Assembly (NCBI GenBank): GCA_017051695.1
Contig: JAFIDK010000001.1
Location: forward strand, 806,001-870,000
Direction: 5' to 3'
From: Algoriphagus aestuarii
Lineage (GTDB): Bacteria > Bacteroidota > Bacteroidia > Cytophagales > Cyclobacteriaceae
Length of the DNA: 64,000 nt
Shown here piece after piece: positions 16,486 to 24,119 of the stretch (positions within the stretch are counted from its first letter, which is position 1; each line of letters opens with the position of its first letter). The notes beneath the pieces were generated by a model. The model was given only the letters and a program-made list of their open reading frames with translations, searched no databases and was not told the DNA's origin. The position numbers and the translations under genes are program-made.

Positions 16486-16507
16486 AGTTCAATTTGAAAA
16501 CAAAAGA

Positions 16508-16538
16508 TAACAGGCTCTCCAAACGCCTGTTTTTTTTG
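16508..16538 (+). terminator. Terminator after the rubredoxin-tailed protein
   Basis: AACAGGC and GCCTGTT form a 7-bp stem with a 9-nt loop, followed by eight T. It ends the narK/reductase/rubredoxin transcript. Confidence 0.88.
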
Positions 16539-16555
16539 TTTCTGATTTGAATACA

Positions 16556-16619
16556 TACGTAAACAAATACGTATTTATATTTTTTAATATTAAGTATTTA
16601 TACGTATTTTTATACGTAT
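16556..16619. promoter_or_regulatory. TACGTA operator array before the porin
   Basis: TACGTA at 16556, 16568, 16601 and 16613 plus TAAGTA at 16591. The last three (offsets 0, 10, 22) form a 29-bp block that is identical at 27 positions to 25328-25356 before moeA. The array ends 14 bp before the porin ATG. Confidence 0.65.
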
Positions 16620-16633
16620 AAACTTTCCAACCT

Positions 16634-17908
16634 ATGAAACGAATTCTATTCACCTTAATCCTGGCAAGCTGTATTCAACTTAGCCAAGCACAGACTTTCA
16701 CCTTAGATGCAGACATCCGCCCAAGATTTGAATACAGACACGGGTTTGGAAAACTATTTCCCGATGATGCAAAAGCCGCTGCTTTTGTGACTCAAAGATC
16801 CCGACTGAATTTTGGATATCGTGATGAAAAACTTCAAGTCCATTTCAGCGTGCAGGATGTCAGTACCTGGGGCGACACCCAGCAATTGGCCATCAATGAT
16901 GGGAATGATTCTTTTTCGCTTTTTCAGGCTTGGTTAAGTTATTCCTTTACCGAAAACTGGGCTTTAAAATTAGGTAGACAGGTAATCTCTTACGATGACC
17001 AACGGATTCTCGGAGGAGTGGACTGGGCGATGCAAGGCAGGTTTCATGATGCTGCCATGTTGAAATTCTCCAAAAATAAATTCGATATGGATTTAGCCTT
17101 TGCCTTTAACCAGGAAAATCAAAAAGTCACCGGTTCCGATTATACCATCAACGGCTTCTTTTCTTATAAAGTCATGCAGATGGCCCATTTTCAGAAGGCC
17201 TGGGACAAAGGAACCATCAGCTTTCTATTTATGAATAACGGGTTTCAGAAATATACAGAAGAAGCCAATCCACTTCCTGACGGCATCTTTTACAGACAAA
17301 CTACAGGAACCTATTTCAACCTTCCCGTCAGTTTCTTTACCCTAACCGGTTCTGCCTACCTTCAAACAGGAAAAGCAACCGCCTCCACTGATATATCTGC
17401 TTATCAATATATGCTAGAAGCCAATTTTAAGCCGGGAAAACTGAACTTGACACTAGGGTTTGAGTCCCTGAGTGGTACGGATCAAGGAGGAGAAGAAAAG
17501 AATAAATCCTTTTTTCCCCTTTATGGAACCAACCATAAATTCAACGGATACATGGATTATTTCTATGTGGGAAACCATGCTAACAACGTGGGCTTGAATA
17601 ACCTGTATGGAAAAATTGCTATGCCGACAGGAGAAAACTCAGGCCTGGGATTGGATGTTCATTTCTTTTCATCCCAAGCCCAGCTCGCAGATAATCAAGA
17701 AAGCTATTTAGGGACTGAATTGGATCTGGTTTTTAATAAATCCATATCCAAAAACATCAAAATGGCCATAGGCTATTCCCAACTCTTTGCTTCAGAAAGT
17801 ATGAGTGCCATCAAAGGTGGAATTAGCTCCGAAAACACCAATAACTGGGGCTGGGTGCAATTGATTGTCAATCCAAGACTATTGAGTTATACATTTAAAG
17901 AAGATTAA
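16634..17908 (+). CDS. Outer-membrane porin, alginate-export-like family; candidate nitrate porin
   Basis: A 424-residue protein with a signal peptide cleaved after ...QLSQAQ (about residue 19). The mature part consists of alternating amphipathic beta strands and resembles the alginate-export (AlgE-like) barrels: RPRFEYRHGFG, TQRSRLNFGYRDEKLQVHFS, VQDVSTWGD, LKLGRQVISYDDQRILGG. It ends with an aromatic-rich strand. The gene is monocistronic, behind a terminator and the strongest operator array in the island, so it is probably coregulated with nitrate uptake. Substrate is inferred from regulation only; alginate or another anion remains possible. Confidence 0.85.
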   Translation: MKRILFTLILASCIQLSQAQTFTLDADIRPRFEYRHGFGKLFPDDAKAAAFVTQRSRLNFGYRDEKLQVHFSVQDVSTWGDTQQLAINDGNDSFSLFQAWLSYSFTENWALKLGRQVISYDDQRILGGVDWAMQGRFHDAAMLKFSKNKFDMDLAFAFNQENQKVTGSDYTINGFFSYKVMQMAHFQKAWDKGTISFLFMNNGFQKYTEEANPLPDGIFYRQTTGTYFNLPVSFFTLTGSAYLQTGKATASTDISAYQYMLEANFKPGKLNLTLGFESLSGTDQGGEEKNKSFFPLYGTNHKFNGYMDYFYVGNHANNVGLNNLYGKIAMPTGENSGLGLDVHFFSSQAQLADNQESYLGTELDLVFNKSISKNIKMAIGYSQLFASESMSAIKGGISSENTNNWGWVQLIVNPRLLSYTFKED

Positions 17909-17975
17909 TAGAAGAGTTGAACCATCTCAAAAAATTCAATTAAAATCAGATTATCCGCAAATAGCCCACAACCCG

Positions 17976-18080
17976 GCTATTCAGGATTTGTAACCCTGAA
18001 CTTAGACCATCGAATTTAAAATCCAGGGTATAGGAAAAAGAAAAACATCACTCATAAAACTTCGGGATTGCATTCCCATA
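17976..18080. repeat. Palindromic intergenic repeat, left copy beside the mazEF-like pair
   Basis: Starts GCTATTCAGGATTTG, contains an imperfect TCAGG...CCTGA hairpin, then AATTTAAAATCCAGGGTATAGG-like sequence cut by variation, and ends with a CTTCGGGATTGCATTCCC hairpin. It aligns along its length with 18752-18860. It is shorter than an insertion sequence and encodes nothing. Confidence 0.65.
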
Positions 18081-18164
18081 ATTATCAGTAATGAAATCTG
18101 AGCTAATACGAAATTTGAAATCTTATTCAAAAGTACTTACTTTGTAATTACAAAACTGAAACAG

Positions 18165-18410
18165 ATGGAAGCTGCAATCATTAAAATAGGCAATTCAAAA
18201 GGACTTCGCTTGAGTAAGACCATTTTAGAAAAATATGACATTCAAGACAAGATCGAGCTGATTCTTGAAGAGGATCAAATTATTCTCAAACCAATCTCCC
18301 AACCTAGAAAAAATTGGGAAAAGGAATTTAAAAAAATGAATGAAAGGGGAGATGATCAATTGATGATGAATGATGTCTTTGAAGATGAAAATCTGGAGGA
18401 ATGGAATTAA
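18165..18410 (+). CDS. AbrB/MazE-type antitoxin
   Basis: An 81-residue protein. Residues 1-47 are a SpoVT-AbrB swapped-hairpin DNA-binding domain (AAIIKIGNSKGLRLSKTI, then KIELILEEDQIILKPI), and the acidic tail (NDVFEDENLEEWN) is typical of the toxin-neutralising end of MazE. It overlaps the toxin gene by 10 bp. It would repress the pair and inhibit the nuclease. Both genes are bracketed by related palindromic repeats. Confidence 0.9.
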   Translation: MEAAIIKIGNSKGLRLSKTILEKYDIQDKIELILEEDQIILKPISQPRKNWEKEFKKMNERGDDQLMMNDVFEDENLEEWN

Positions 18411-18724
18411 AACAATATTCCATCGTGCTAGTAAATCTTGATCCGACCGTAGGAAGTGAGATCAAAAAGACAAGACCTTGCGTCATCATTTCTCCCAATG
18501 AAATGAACAAATATTTAAATACGATTGTCCTTGCCCCTATGACTACCAACCTCAGAAAATATCCAACTCGTGTTTCTGTTAACCACAATGGGAAAAAGGG
18601 AATGGTTGCTATTGATCAAATTCGAACAGTGGATAATAGTAGGATTATCCGAGTTTTTGAAAGTTTATCTCCTTCCGAAATTGAAGCTTGTAAAGCTGTG
18701 ATCAAAGAGACTTTTGTAGATTAA
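18401..18724 (+). CDS. MazF/PemK-family endoribonuclease toxin
   Basis: A 107-residue protein of normal MazF length. Recognisable PemK/MazF elements are IVLVNLDPTVGSEIKKTRPC, VIISPNEMN, VLAPMTTNLRKYPTRV and GMVAIDQIRTVDNSR, which contain the basic and hydroxyl residues of the RNase active site. It probably cleaves mRNA at a short specific sequence when the antitoxin is lost. It is translationally coupled to the antitoxin. The cleavage site cannot be predicted. Confidence 0.93.
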   Translation: MELKQYSIVLVNLDPTVGSEIKKTRPCVIISPNEMNKYLNTIVLAPMTTNLRKYPTRVSVNHNGKKGMVAIDQIRTVDNSRIIRVFESLSPSEIEACKAVIKETFVD

Positions 18725-18751
18725 GAAAAAGAAAAACAACCTCCTGGCCAA

Positions 18752-18860
18752 GCTATTCAGGATTTGCAATCCTGAACCAAGTCATCAGAATTAAAATCTG
18801 GGGTATTGGATAAAATCAAAAGATCTTCAGAAAAGACTTCGAGATTATAAATCTCGAAGA
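18752..18860. repeat. Palindromic intergenic repeat, right copy beside the mazEF-like pair
   Basis: Begins GCTATTCAGGATTTGC. It contains the perfect hairpin TCAGGATT-TGC-AATCCTGA (18757-18775) and a second perfect 10-bp hairpin CTTCGAGATT-ATA-AATCTCGAAG (18837-18859). It is in direct orientation to 17976-18080 and about 776 bp away. Confidence 0.65.
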
Positions 18861-18918
18861 GCACTCGTCTCTTTGGTTGTAAAAATAGCAATTTCAAAAC
18901 CTCCTACTCTATAGGATA

Positions 18919-19935
18919 TTACCCCCCAATCGCGATCATACTACGATTATCAGAATGCAAGTCTGGATCGGACAGTTTTTCTAGGTTATCCATCCCGGCA
19001 CGAACGGCTTTTTTATGAAAAATGGATTCCAAAATCAGTTTTTCCACATCTTCCCCTGCCCGTAAAGCAGTCAGCAAATCAGTCTCTAGATTGGAAAAAA
19101 GACAGTTTTTTATCTTCCCGTTTGCAGTTAAGCGGATTCGGTTACAGGTTCCACAGAAAGGATTGGTCACGGATGAAATCACCCCAAAATCACCCTTAAA
19201 ACCTTTGATCTGAAATTTACGGGCAGTTAGATTTTGCTCATCGGGTAAGGAAACCAGGTTTTCCGATCCAAAAGCAGCACCTACCTCTGCGAGCACTTCC
19301 TGTTCAGACACCATTTTCGACCGATCCCATTTATTTCCATCGAAAGGCATAAACTCTATAAATCGGGCAGAAATAGGCAAATCTTTGGTAAATCGTACAA
19401 AGTCCACCACCTCGCCATCATTCAGCCCTTTCATCAAAACAATATTCAATTTCACTTCAAAACCTTCCCTAATAAACAAGTCCAGGTTATCCAAGGTCTT
19501 CTGATATCCTGATCTGCGGGTGATTTCCTTAAAACGCTCTTCTTTCAGGGTATCCAGACTGAAATTGATTTTTTTAAGCCCGTGTTTCTTAAAAATTGAT
19601 ACAAATCGATCAGCTAAAATCCCATTGGTAGTGATGGAAAGATCCACATCAAATTGAGACAATCGGCTTAAAATATCTTCAAAATCCTTTCGAAGCAGCG
19701 GTTCACCTCCTGTCAATCGGATCTTTTTTACTCCTAATCCCACAAAAGTTCTAGCCAGACTTTCAATCTCCTCAGCATTCATGATGAATTTGGAAGGCGT
19801 CAATGGAATTCCCTCCTCTGGCATGCAATACTTGCAACGCAGATTGCATTTCTCGATCAGAGAAATTCGGAGATAGTCATGTTTCCTACCAAATTGATCT
19901 TTGAGTACCTGAAATTGTTCAGTCTGCTGTTTCAT
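18919..19935 (-). CDS. moaA: GTP 3',8-cyclase MoaA
   Basis: A 338-residue radical-SAM enzyme for the first step of molybdopterin synthesis (GTP to 3',8-cyclo-GTP). The SAM cluster motif CNLRCKYCMP is at about residues 30-39, the SAM-binding LTGGEPLLRKD at about 74, and the second cluster Cys are in NPFCGTCNRIRL and IKNCLFS (about 257-285). It ends in the Gly-Gly tail (MIAIGG) needed for catalysis. Length is normal. It is the last gene of the Moco operon and overlaps moaCB by 17 bp. Confidence 0.96.
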   Translation of the reverse strand: MKQQTEQFQVLKDQFGRKHDYLRISLIEKCNLRCKYCMPEEGIPLTPSKFIMNAEEIESLARTFVGLGVKKIRLTGGEPLLRKDFEDILSRLSQFDVDLSITTNGILADRFVSIFKKHGLKKINFSLDTLKEERFKEITRRSGYQKTLDNLDLFIREGFEVKLNIVLMKGLNDGEVVDFVRFTKDLPISARFIEFMPFDGNKWDRSKMVSEQEVLAEVGAAFGSENLVSLPDEQNLTARKFQIKGFKGDFGVISSVTNPFCGTCNRIRLTANGKIKNCLFSNLETDLLTALRAGEDVEKLILESIFHKKAVRAGMDNLEKLSDPDLHSDNRSMIAIGG

Positions 19936-20836
19936 GCTGAGCTCCTTTCAAGATTTTAAAAACATGCAACAAATGCGGGAAAACCGCATCCATGGATTCT
20001 TTTGCGCCATTGGTACTTCCTGGCAGCGCCAAAATCAAGGCATCTCCAATGGTTCCAGCAACGGATCTTGACAGCATGGCATAAGGCATGATTTTTTGCC
20101 CATAGCTTCGGATTGCTTCCTCAATTCCTGGAATTCTTCTCTCCAAAATCGGTTCCAAGGCTTCCGGTGTCACATCTCTTTTGGAGAGGCCTGTACCTCC
20201 CGTGAAAATGATCAGTTTATTGGTATCCGCATATTCCAAAGCCTTTTGACGGATTTGCTCCAGTTCATCAGGAATCACTTCATAAGAAGACACCTCCACT
20301 TCCATGGATTTGAGTTTCTCTACAATAGCCTTTCCTGCTGCATCTTCCTTGATTCCTTTGGAAATAGAATCCGAACAAACGACCACTGCTGCATTGATGG
20401 TTTTTGGATGCTGTTGCTTAAAGCTGCTTTTGCCTCCTTTTTTCTCTACCAATCCTACTTCACGGATGACGATTCCCTTGTCGATCGGCTTGAGCATATC
20501 ATACATGGTCAAAGCTATCACTGATGCGCCATGCATGGCTTCCACTTCTACTCCTGTTTTATAAACCGTCTTCACAGTGATGTAAATATGGATTTCCAAA
20601 CCTTGGATATCATATTCCACCGCAGTGTATTCGATGGGAAGCGGATGACAATCCGGAATGGTGATGTGGGTATTTTTCACAGCAAACAATCCCGCCACCT
20701 TTGCCATTTCAAAGACATTGCCTTTGGGAACTTTATTTTCGACCACTGCTGCGATGGTTTCGGGCATGCTCACCTGAACAATGGCCTTTGCCTTCGCAAC
20801 TCGAAGTGTCGTTATTTTATGTGTAATGTCTACCAT
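19919..20836 (-). CDS. moaCB: Bifunctional MoaC/MogA(MoaB) molybdopterin biosynthesis protein
   Basis: A 305-residue fusion. Residues 1-155 are MoaC (cPMP synthase), with FAVKNTHITIPDCHPLPI, EVEAMHGASVIALTMYDM and GIVIREVGLVEKKGGKS. Residues about 163-305 are a MoaB/MogA molybdopterin adenylyltransferase, with VVVCSDSISKG, LIIFTGGTGLSKRDVTPEAL and LILALPGSTNGAKE. One chain thus catalyses cPMP formation and MPT adenylylation, leaving MoaA and MoaE/MoaD separate. The fusion is known in Bacteroidota. The gene overlaps moaA. Confidence 0.94.
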   Translation of the reverse strand: MVDITHKITTLRVAKAKAIVQVSMPETIAAVVENKVPKGNVFEMAKVAGLFAVKNTHITIPDCHPLPIEYTAVEYDIQGLEIHIYITVKTVYKTGVEVEAMHGASVIALTMYDMLKPIDKGIVIREVGLVEKKGGKSSFKQQHPKTINAAVVVCSDSISKGIKEDAAGKAIVEKLKSMEVEVSSYEVIPDELEQIRQKALEYADTNKLIIFTGGTGLSKRDVTPEALEPILERRIPGIEEAIRSYGQKIMPYAMLSRSVAGTIGDALILALPGSTNGAKESMDAVFPHLLHVFKILKGAQHETAD

Positions 20837-20924
20837 TTCTAAATTTTATTCCGGCTTTTCTCACCGCTAACTGAGACTGTTCACTGAAAACTTTAAGATT
20901 TCTGACTTCAGCTTTCTGACTTTC

Positions 20925-21353
20925 TTAACTATTAACTTTCCACTGACTCTCCTCATTTTCAAAAATCTCCTTTCCGAAAATAGGAACTTCCGACTTCACT
21001 TGATTTACCAGCCATTCAGTAGCTTCGTAAACTTGCTTCCTTCTAGGAGCGGACACAAAAACGAAGATGCAGATGCCTCCAACTTTCACATTTCCCAAGC
21101 TATGGTAGATATGCATGCAGGTCAAGTCGAATTTCTCAAAAGCTGCTTCCCGGATTTCATGAAGCTTTTCATGGGCCATTTCCTCATAGCAAGTAAAGTC
21201 AATGGATTCAACTTTTTTACCCTCTACCTCATCTCCTCGCACTTGTCCCAAGAAAATATTATGGGCACCAATGCTATGTTTACCTTGATGCTTGGCAATC
21301 GAATCTGTTATAAATTCAGGGGAAATTGCTCCCTCAAGAAATACCTTTTTCAT
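20925..21353 (-). CDS. moaE: Molybdopterin synthase catalytic subunit MoaE
   Basis: A 142-residue protein (MKKVFLEGAIS start). It has the MoaE core: GAHNIFLGQVRGDEVEG, FTCYEEMAHEKL, IYHSLGNVKVGGICIFVFV and SAPRRKQVYEATEWLVNQVK, including the conserved Arg/Lys residues that bind cPMP. A TTG five codons upstream could be used but the ATG gives the usual start. It works as a heterotetramer with MoaD (22459). A small ACGTGA-AATC-TCACGT palindrome lies between it and moeB. Confidence 0.94.
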   Translation of the reverse strand: MKKVFLEGAISPEFITDSIAKHQGKHSIGAHNIFLGQVRGDEVEGKKVESIDFTCYEEMAHEKLHEIREAAFEKFDLTCMHIYHSLGNVKVGGICIFVFVSAPRRKQVYEATEWLVNQVKSEVPIFGKEIFENEESQWKVNS

Positions 21354-21379
21354 GTAATTTTTATTCAAAATTATATGCT

Positions 21380-21395
21380 ACGTGAAATCTCACGT
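21380..21395. other. Short perfect inverted repeat between moeB and moaE
   Basis: ACGTGA (21380-21385) and TCACGT (21390-21395) around AATC, inside the operon. It could be an mRNA hairpin or a protein site; no function can be assigned. Confidence 0.4.
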
Positions 21396-21404
21396 GGTCA
21401 ATAA

Positions 21405-22457
21405 TTATTTCACAATAGATCGCTTCGAGTTCGGCTTGATTTCAGTTTCTGCAAACTGCAATAAATCCTTTGCGCCTCCTCGAATCAGCTTCAAGTTCTG
21501 AAATCCTTTCTCAGAAAGCAATTTTGCAGCTTTCCGACTTCGGACTCCTGACTGGCAAAAGATCTTTATTTCTTGTTCTTTATCTAAGTTCACTGACTCC
21601 AGTTCCAAAATCGAAAGAGGAAGCTGTTTTACATTTTCCAGATGGACGGCAGGCATTTCACCCATTTCTCTCACATCCAGCAGCAAACTTTCACTTTGGA
21701 TAGCCTCTTCTGCAGAGATCATTTCAAAAGGAATTTGAATCTCGGGTTTTTTCCTCTCAGGCACCTTACCAAATTCAAACACTTGTTGTGAATTACTCAA
21801 GAGATCATATATCAGCAATTTTCCAGAAAGCACTTCACCGATTTCCAAAATAATTTTCAGGGCTTCATTAGCCTGAAGCATGCCGATCAATCCGACAGTT
21901 GTGCCCAAAACTCCTGCCTCGGCACAGTTGGGAGCAGATTGATTTTCCTCGGGGAAAATGTCACGATAACTTGGTCCACCTTGGTAGTTAAACACAGAAA
22001 CCTGCCCTTGAAACTGATGGATCGAGCCATAAACAAAAGGCTTGTTTAGGCTTACACAAGTATCATTGATGACATATCGGATAAACAGGTTATCCGTCGC
22101 ATCCAGAATCAGATCAAAATCCGGGAAAATTTGATTGGCATTTTTTTGAGTCAAAAACTCCTCATAAACGAGGATTTCCACATCTGAATTATTTTTGAGG
22201 ATGGAGTCTGCAGCTTCTTTGGCTTTGAATAGTCCAATTTGCTCCGCTCCATAAAGGACTTGCCGATGCAAGTTGGATTCCTCTATTCTGTCTCCATCGA
22301 TGATTCCGATTCTTCCGATCCCAGCCGCAGCCAGATAAGGTAAAATTGAACATCCCAGCCCTCCAGCCCCAATGACAAGAACACTACTTTCCATCAGTTT
22401 CTGCTGACCGGAAAGTCCTACTTGGGGCAAGGTAATCTGACGGATGTATCGATTCAT
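21405..22457 (-). CDS. moeB: MoeB/ThiF-type adenylyltransferase with C-terminal rhodanese domain
   Basis: A 350-residue protein beginning MNRYIRQITLPQVGLSGQ. Residues about 25-245 form the E1-like adenylation domain: VLVIGAGGLGCSILPYLAAA (ATP site), ESNLHRQVLYG, DLILDATDNLFIRYVIND. Residues about 250-350 are a rhodanese domain with the active-site loop IFCQSGVRSRKA (Cys in CQSG). It activates the MoaD C-terminus and may transfer sulfur itself. The ATG at 22457 lies 1 nt past the moaD stop and is preferred over a start inside moaD. The usual zinc-binding CxxC motifs of MoeB are not evident. Confidence 0.92.
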   Translation of the reverse strand: MNRYIRQITLPQVGLSGQQKLMESSVLVIGAGGLGCSILPYLAAAGIGRIGIIDGDRIEESNLHRQVLYGAEQIGLFKAKEAADSILKNNSDVEILVYEEFLTQKNANQIFPDFDLILDATDNLFIRYVINDTCVSLNKPFVYGSIHQFQGQVSVFNYQGGPSYRDIFPEENQSAPNCAEAGVLGTTVGLIGMLQANEALKIILEIGEVLSGKLLIYDLLSNSQQVFEFGKVPERKKPEIQIPFEMISAEEAIQSESLLLDVREMGEMPAVHLENVKQLPLSILELESVNLDKEQEIKIFCQSGVRSRKAAKLLSEKGFQNLKLIRGGAKDLLQFAETEIKPNSKRSIVK

Positions 22458-22458
22458 T

Positions 22459-22695
22459 TCATCCTCCGGAAAATGGTGGTAGGAAGGCAATTTCGTCTCC
22501 ATCTTCCAATAGCTGTTCCGAAAGGTTGGAAACAATTTTCCTGTTCACCGCAATTTGAAAATTATAGTCCCCCAAACTGTGTCGGGAGGACAAGTCCGAA
22601 AGAATTTTAGATAAGGTCATATTCTCCTCTGCAATGTTTTCTGTTTCACATTGAGCTGCCTCTGCAATAATTCCGAAATACTTTACCTGTACCAT
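22459..22695 (-). CDS. moaD: Molybdopterin synthase sulfur carrier subunit MoaD
   Basis: A 78-residue ubiquitin-like protein (MVQVKYFGIIAEA) ending in AFLPPFSGG. The C-terminal Gly-Gly is the thiocarboxylated sulfur donor. Its length is typical. The ATG at 22695 is chosen over a TTG two codons earlier. It abuts moeB by one nucleotide. Confidence 0.94.
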   Translation of the reverse strand: MVQVKYFGIIAEAAQCETENIAEENMTLSKILSDLSSRHSLGDYNFQIAVNRKIVSNLSEQLLEDGDEIAFLPPFSGG

Positions 22696-22711
22696 GGGCA
22701 ATAAATTTCTA

Positions 22712-23524
22712 CTAATTTACGAATGGAATGGTATTAAGATTCTGAAAAATAAACTCGTCTTCCAATACATAATCCAATTCTTCTTTGAATTTTTTGGATG
22801 CCAAGTGCACCACTTCTCCAATGACAATGACTGCTGGAGCTGCAATCTGTTCTTTCTCAATCAACTGATGGATTGTCTCAATCGTTCCAATGACCTCTTT
22901 TTGCTCGGCTTTGGTTCCGTTTTGAATAACTGCTACCGGTAATTCCTGTTTTCCTAGAGCTTTATAAACCGAGGTGATTTCAGCTATCTTTCCCAAACCC
23001 ATCAAAATCACCACGGTGGCTGTGGACTGGGCGGCCAAAGCAATGTCATTGGATAATTTTCGCACACTGGTAGTCCCGGTAATCACCCAAAAGCTTTCCG
23101 AAACTCCTCTGGAAGTCACTGGGATTCCAATCGAAGCAGGAACCGCCACAGAGGAGGATATCCCGGGAATGATGCTAGTCTCAATCCCGAATTTCTCTAC
23201 ATATTCCTGTTCCTCTTTTCCCCGTCCAAAAACAAAAGGATCTCCCCCTTTTAATCGGACCACATGTCCAAATTCAAAAGCATAGTTGACGATCAACTCA
23301 TTGATTTCATCCTGAGAAAAAGAATGCTTCCCTTTTCTTTTACCTACTGGGACTTTCAGTGCTTTATTGGCATATTCAAGAATTTCTTCATTTGCCAGAG
23401 CATCATACAAAACCACATCGGCATCTTGCAGTGCTTTGATCGCTTTGAGAGTCAGAAGTTCCGGATCTCCGGGTCCTGCTCCCACCAATGTGAGGTGCGG
23501 GGATTTTCCTGTAATTGTATTCAT
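22712..23524 (-). CDS. cobA: Uroporphyrinogen-III C-methyltransferase (SUMT)
   Basis: A 270-residue SAM-dependent methyltransferase that makes precorrin-2, the siroheme precursor. Motifs: LTLVGAGPGDPELLTLKAI, the conserved DVVLYDALA, VRLKGGDPFVFGRGKEE and PGISSSVAVPASIGIPVTSR. Length is normal for stand-alone SUMT. Placement inside the Moco operon couples siroheme production for NirB with Moco for nitrate reductase. The later dehydrogenase/ferrochelatase step (CysG N-terminal part or SirB/Met8) has no gene in this window. Confidence 0.95.
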   Translation of the reverse strand: MNTITGKSPHLTLVGAGPGDPELLTLKAIKALQDADVVLYDALANEEILEYANKALKVPVGKRKGKHSFSQDEINELIVNYAFEFGHVVRLKGGDPFVFGRGKEEQEYVEKFGIETSIIPGISSSVAVPASIGIPVTSRGVSESFWVITGTTSVRKLSNDIALAAQSTATVVILMGLGKIAEITSVYKALGKQELPVAVIQNGTKAEQKEVIGTIETIHQLIEKEQIAAPAVIVIGEVVHLASKKFKEELDYVLEDEFIFQNLNTIPFVN

Positions 23525-23535
23525 GGCTAGGTTTG

Positions 23536-24111
23536 TTAGGTAAGGCTAAGTAGTTCTGCTTGGGTATTGATATTTCGTAAAGCAGCTTGATCTTTTTGGG
23601 TAATGATCAATTTTTGATTCCTAAGGCTATTCACTAAAGGGCAAAGCTTCAAATGCCGATGCTCAATGGCATGTTGAAACGCCGGTAGCAAGGATTTTTG
23701 ATAGCATCCGATCAATGGATAATCATGATTTCCATCTGAAAGGATACTGACATCTTTATCAGAGTCTCTTGCAGATTGAACCAAAGAAGTCAACACTTCT
23801 GTCGTGATCTTGGGAATATCACAGCTTAAAATCAAGTTGTACCGGAAGCTGGAATCAGCCAAAGCGGTAAAAATTCCGCCGACAGGCCCCTGATCCTCCA
23901 CCAAATCCGGAATCATTGGCAAGCCAAAACGTGCATATGCAGGGTTCTTGGTGACCAAAGTGATATTTCGAGTCAAAGGAGTAACTGCATTCAAAATCCA
24001 CTGAAGAAAAGTCTTCCCATGAAATTCCACCAGCCCTTTCTCGGTGTTCATTCGGGAGCTTTTTCCTCCACAGAGTATATAAACCGCTATATCTTCCTTG
24101 ATTCGATGCAT
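23536..24111 (-). CDS. mobA: Molybdenum cofactor guanylyltransferase MobA
   Basis: A 191-residue nucleotidyltransferase. It has the GTP-binding signature VYILCGGKSSRMNTEKGLVE, the Lys of FHGKTFLQ, QGPVGGIFTAL and the metal-binding SCDIPKI. It attaches GMP to Mo-molybdopterin to make the bis-MGD form required by the nitrate reductase encoded nearby. It starts 8 bp after moeA. Confidence 0.94.
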   Translation of the reverse strand: MHRIKEDIAVYILCGGKSSRMNTEKGLVEFHGKTFLQWILNAVTPLTRNITLVTKNPAYARFGLPMIPDLVEDQGPVGGIFTALADSSFRYNLILSCDIPKITTEVLTSLVQSARDSDKDVSILSDGNHDYPLIGCYQKSLLPAFQHAIEHRHLKLCPLVNSLRNQKLIITQKDQAALRNINTQAELLSLT

Positions 24112-24119
24112 CAGATCAA

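Noticed and set aside
18165-18724. Defence island or restriction system around the toxin-antitoxin pair
   Set aside because: Only MazEF-type genes are present; neighbours are nitrate and Moco genes.
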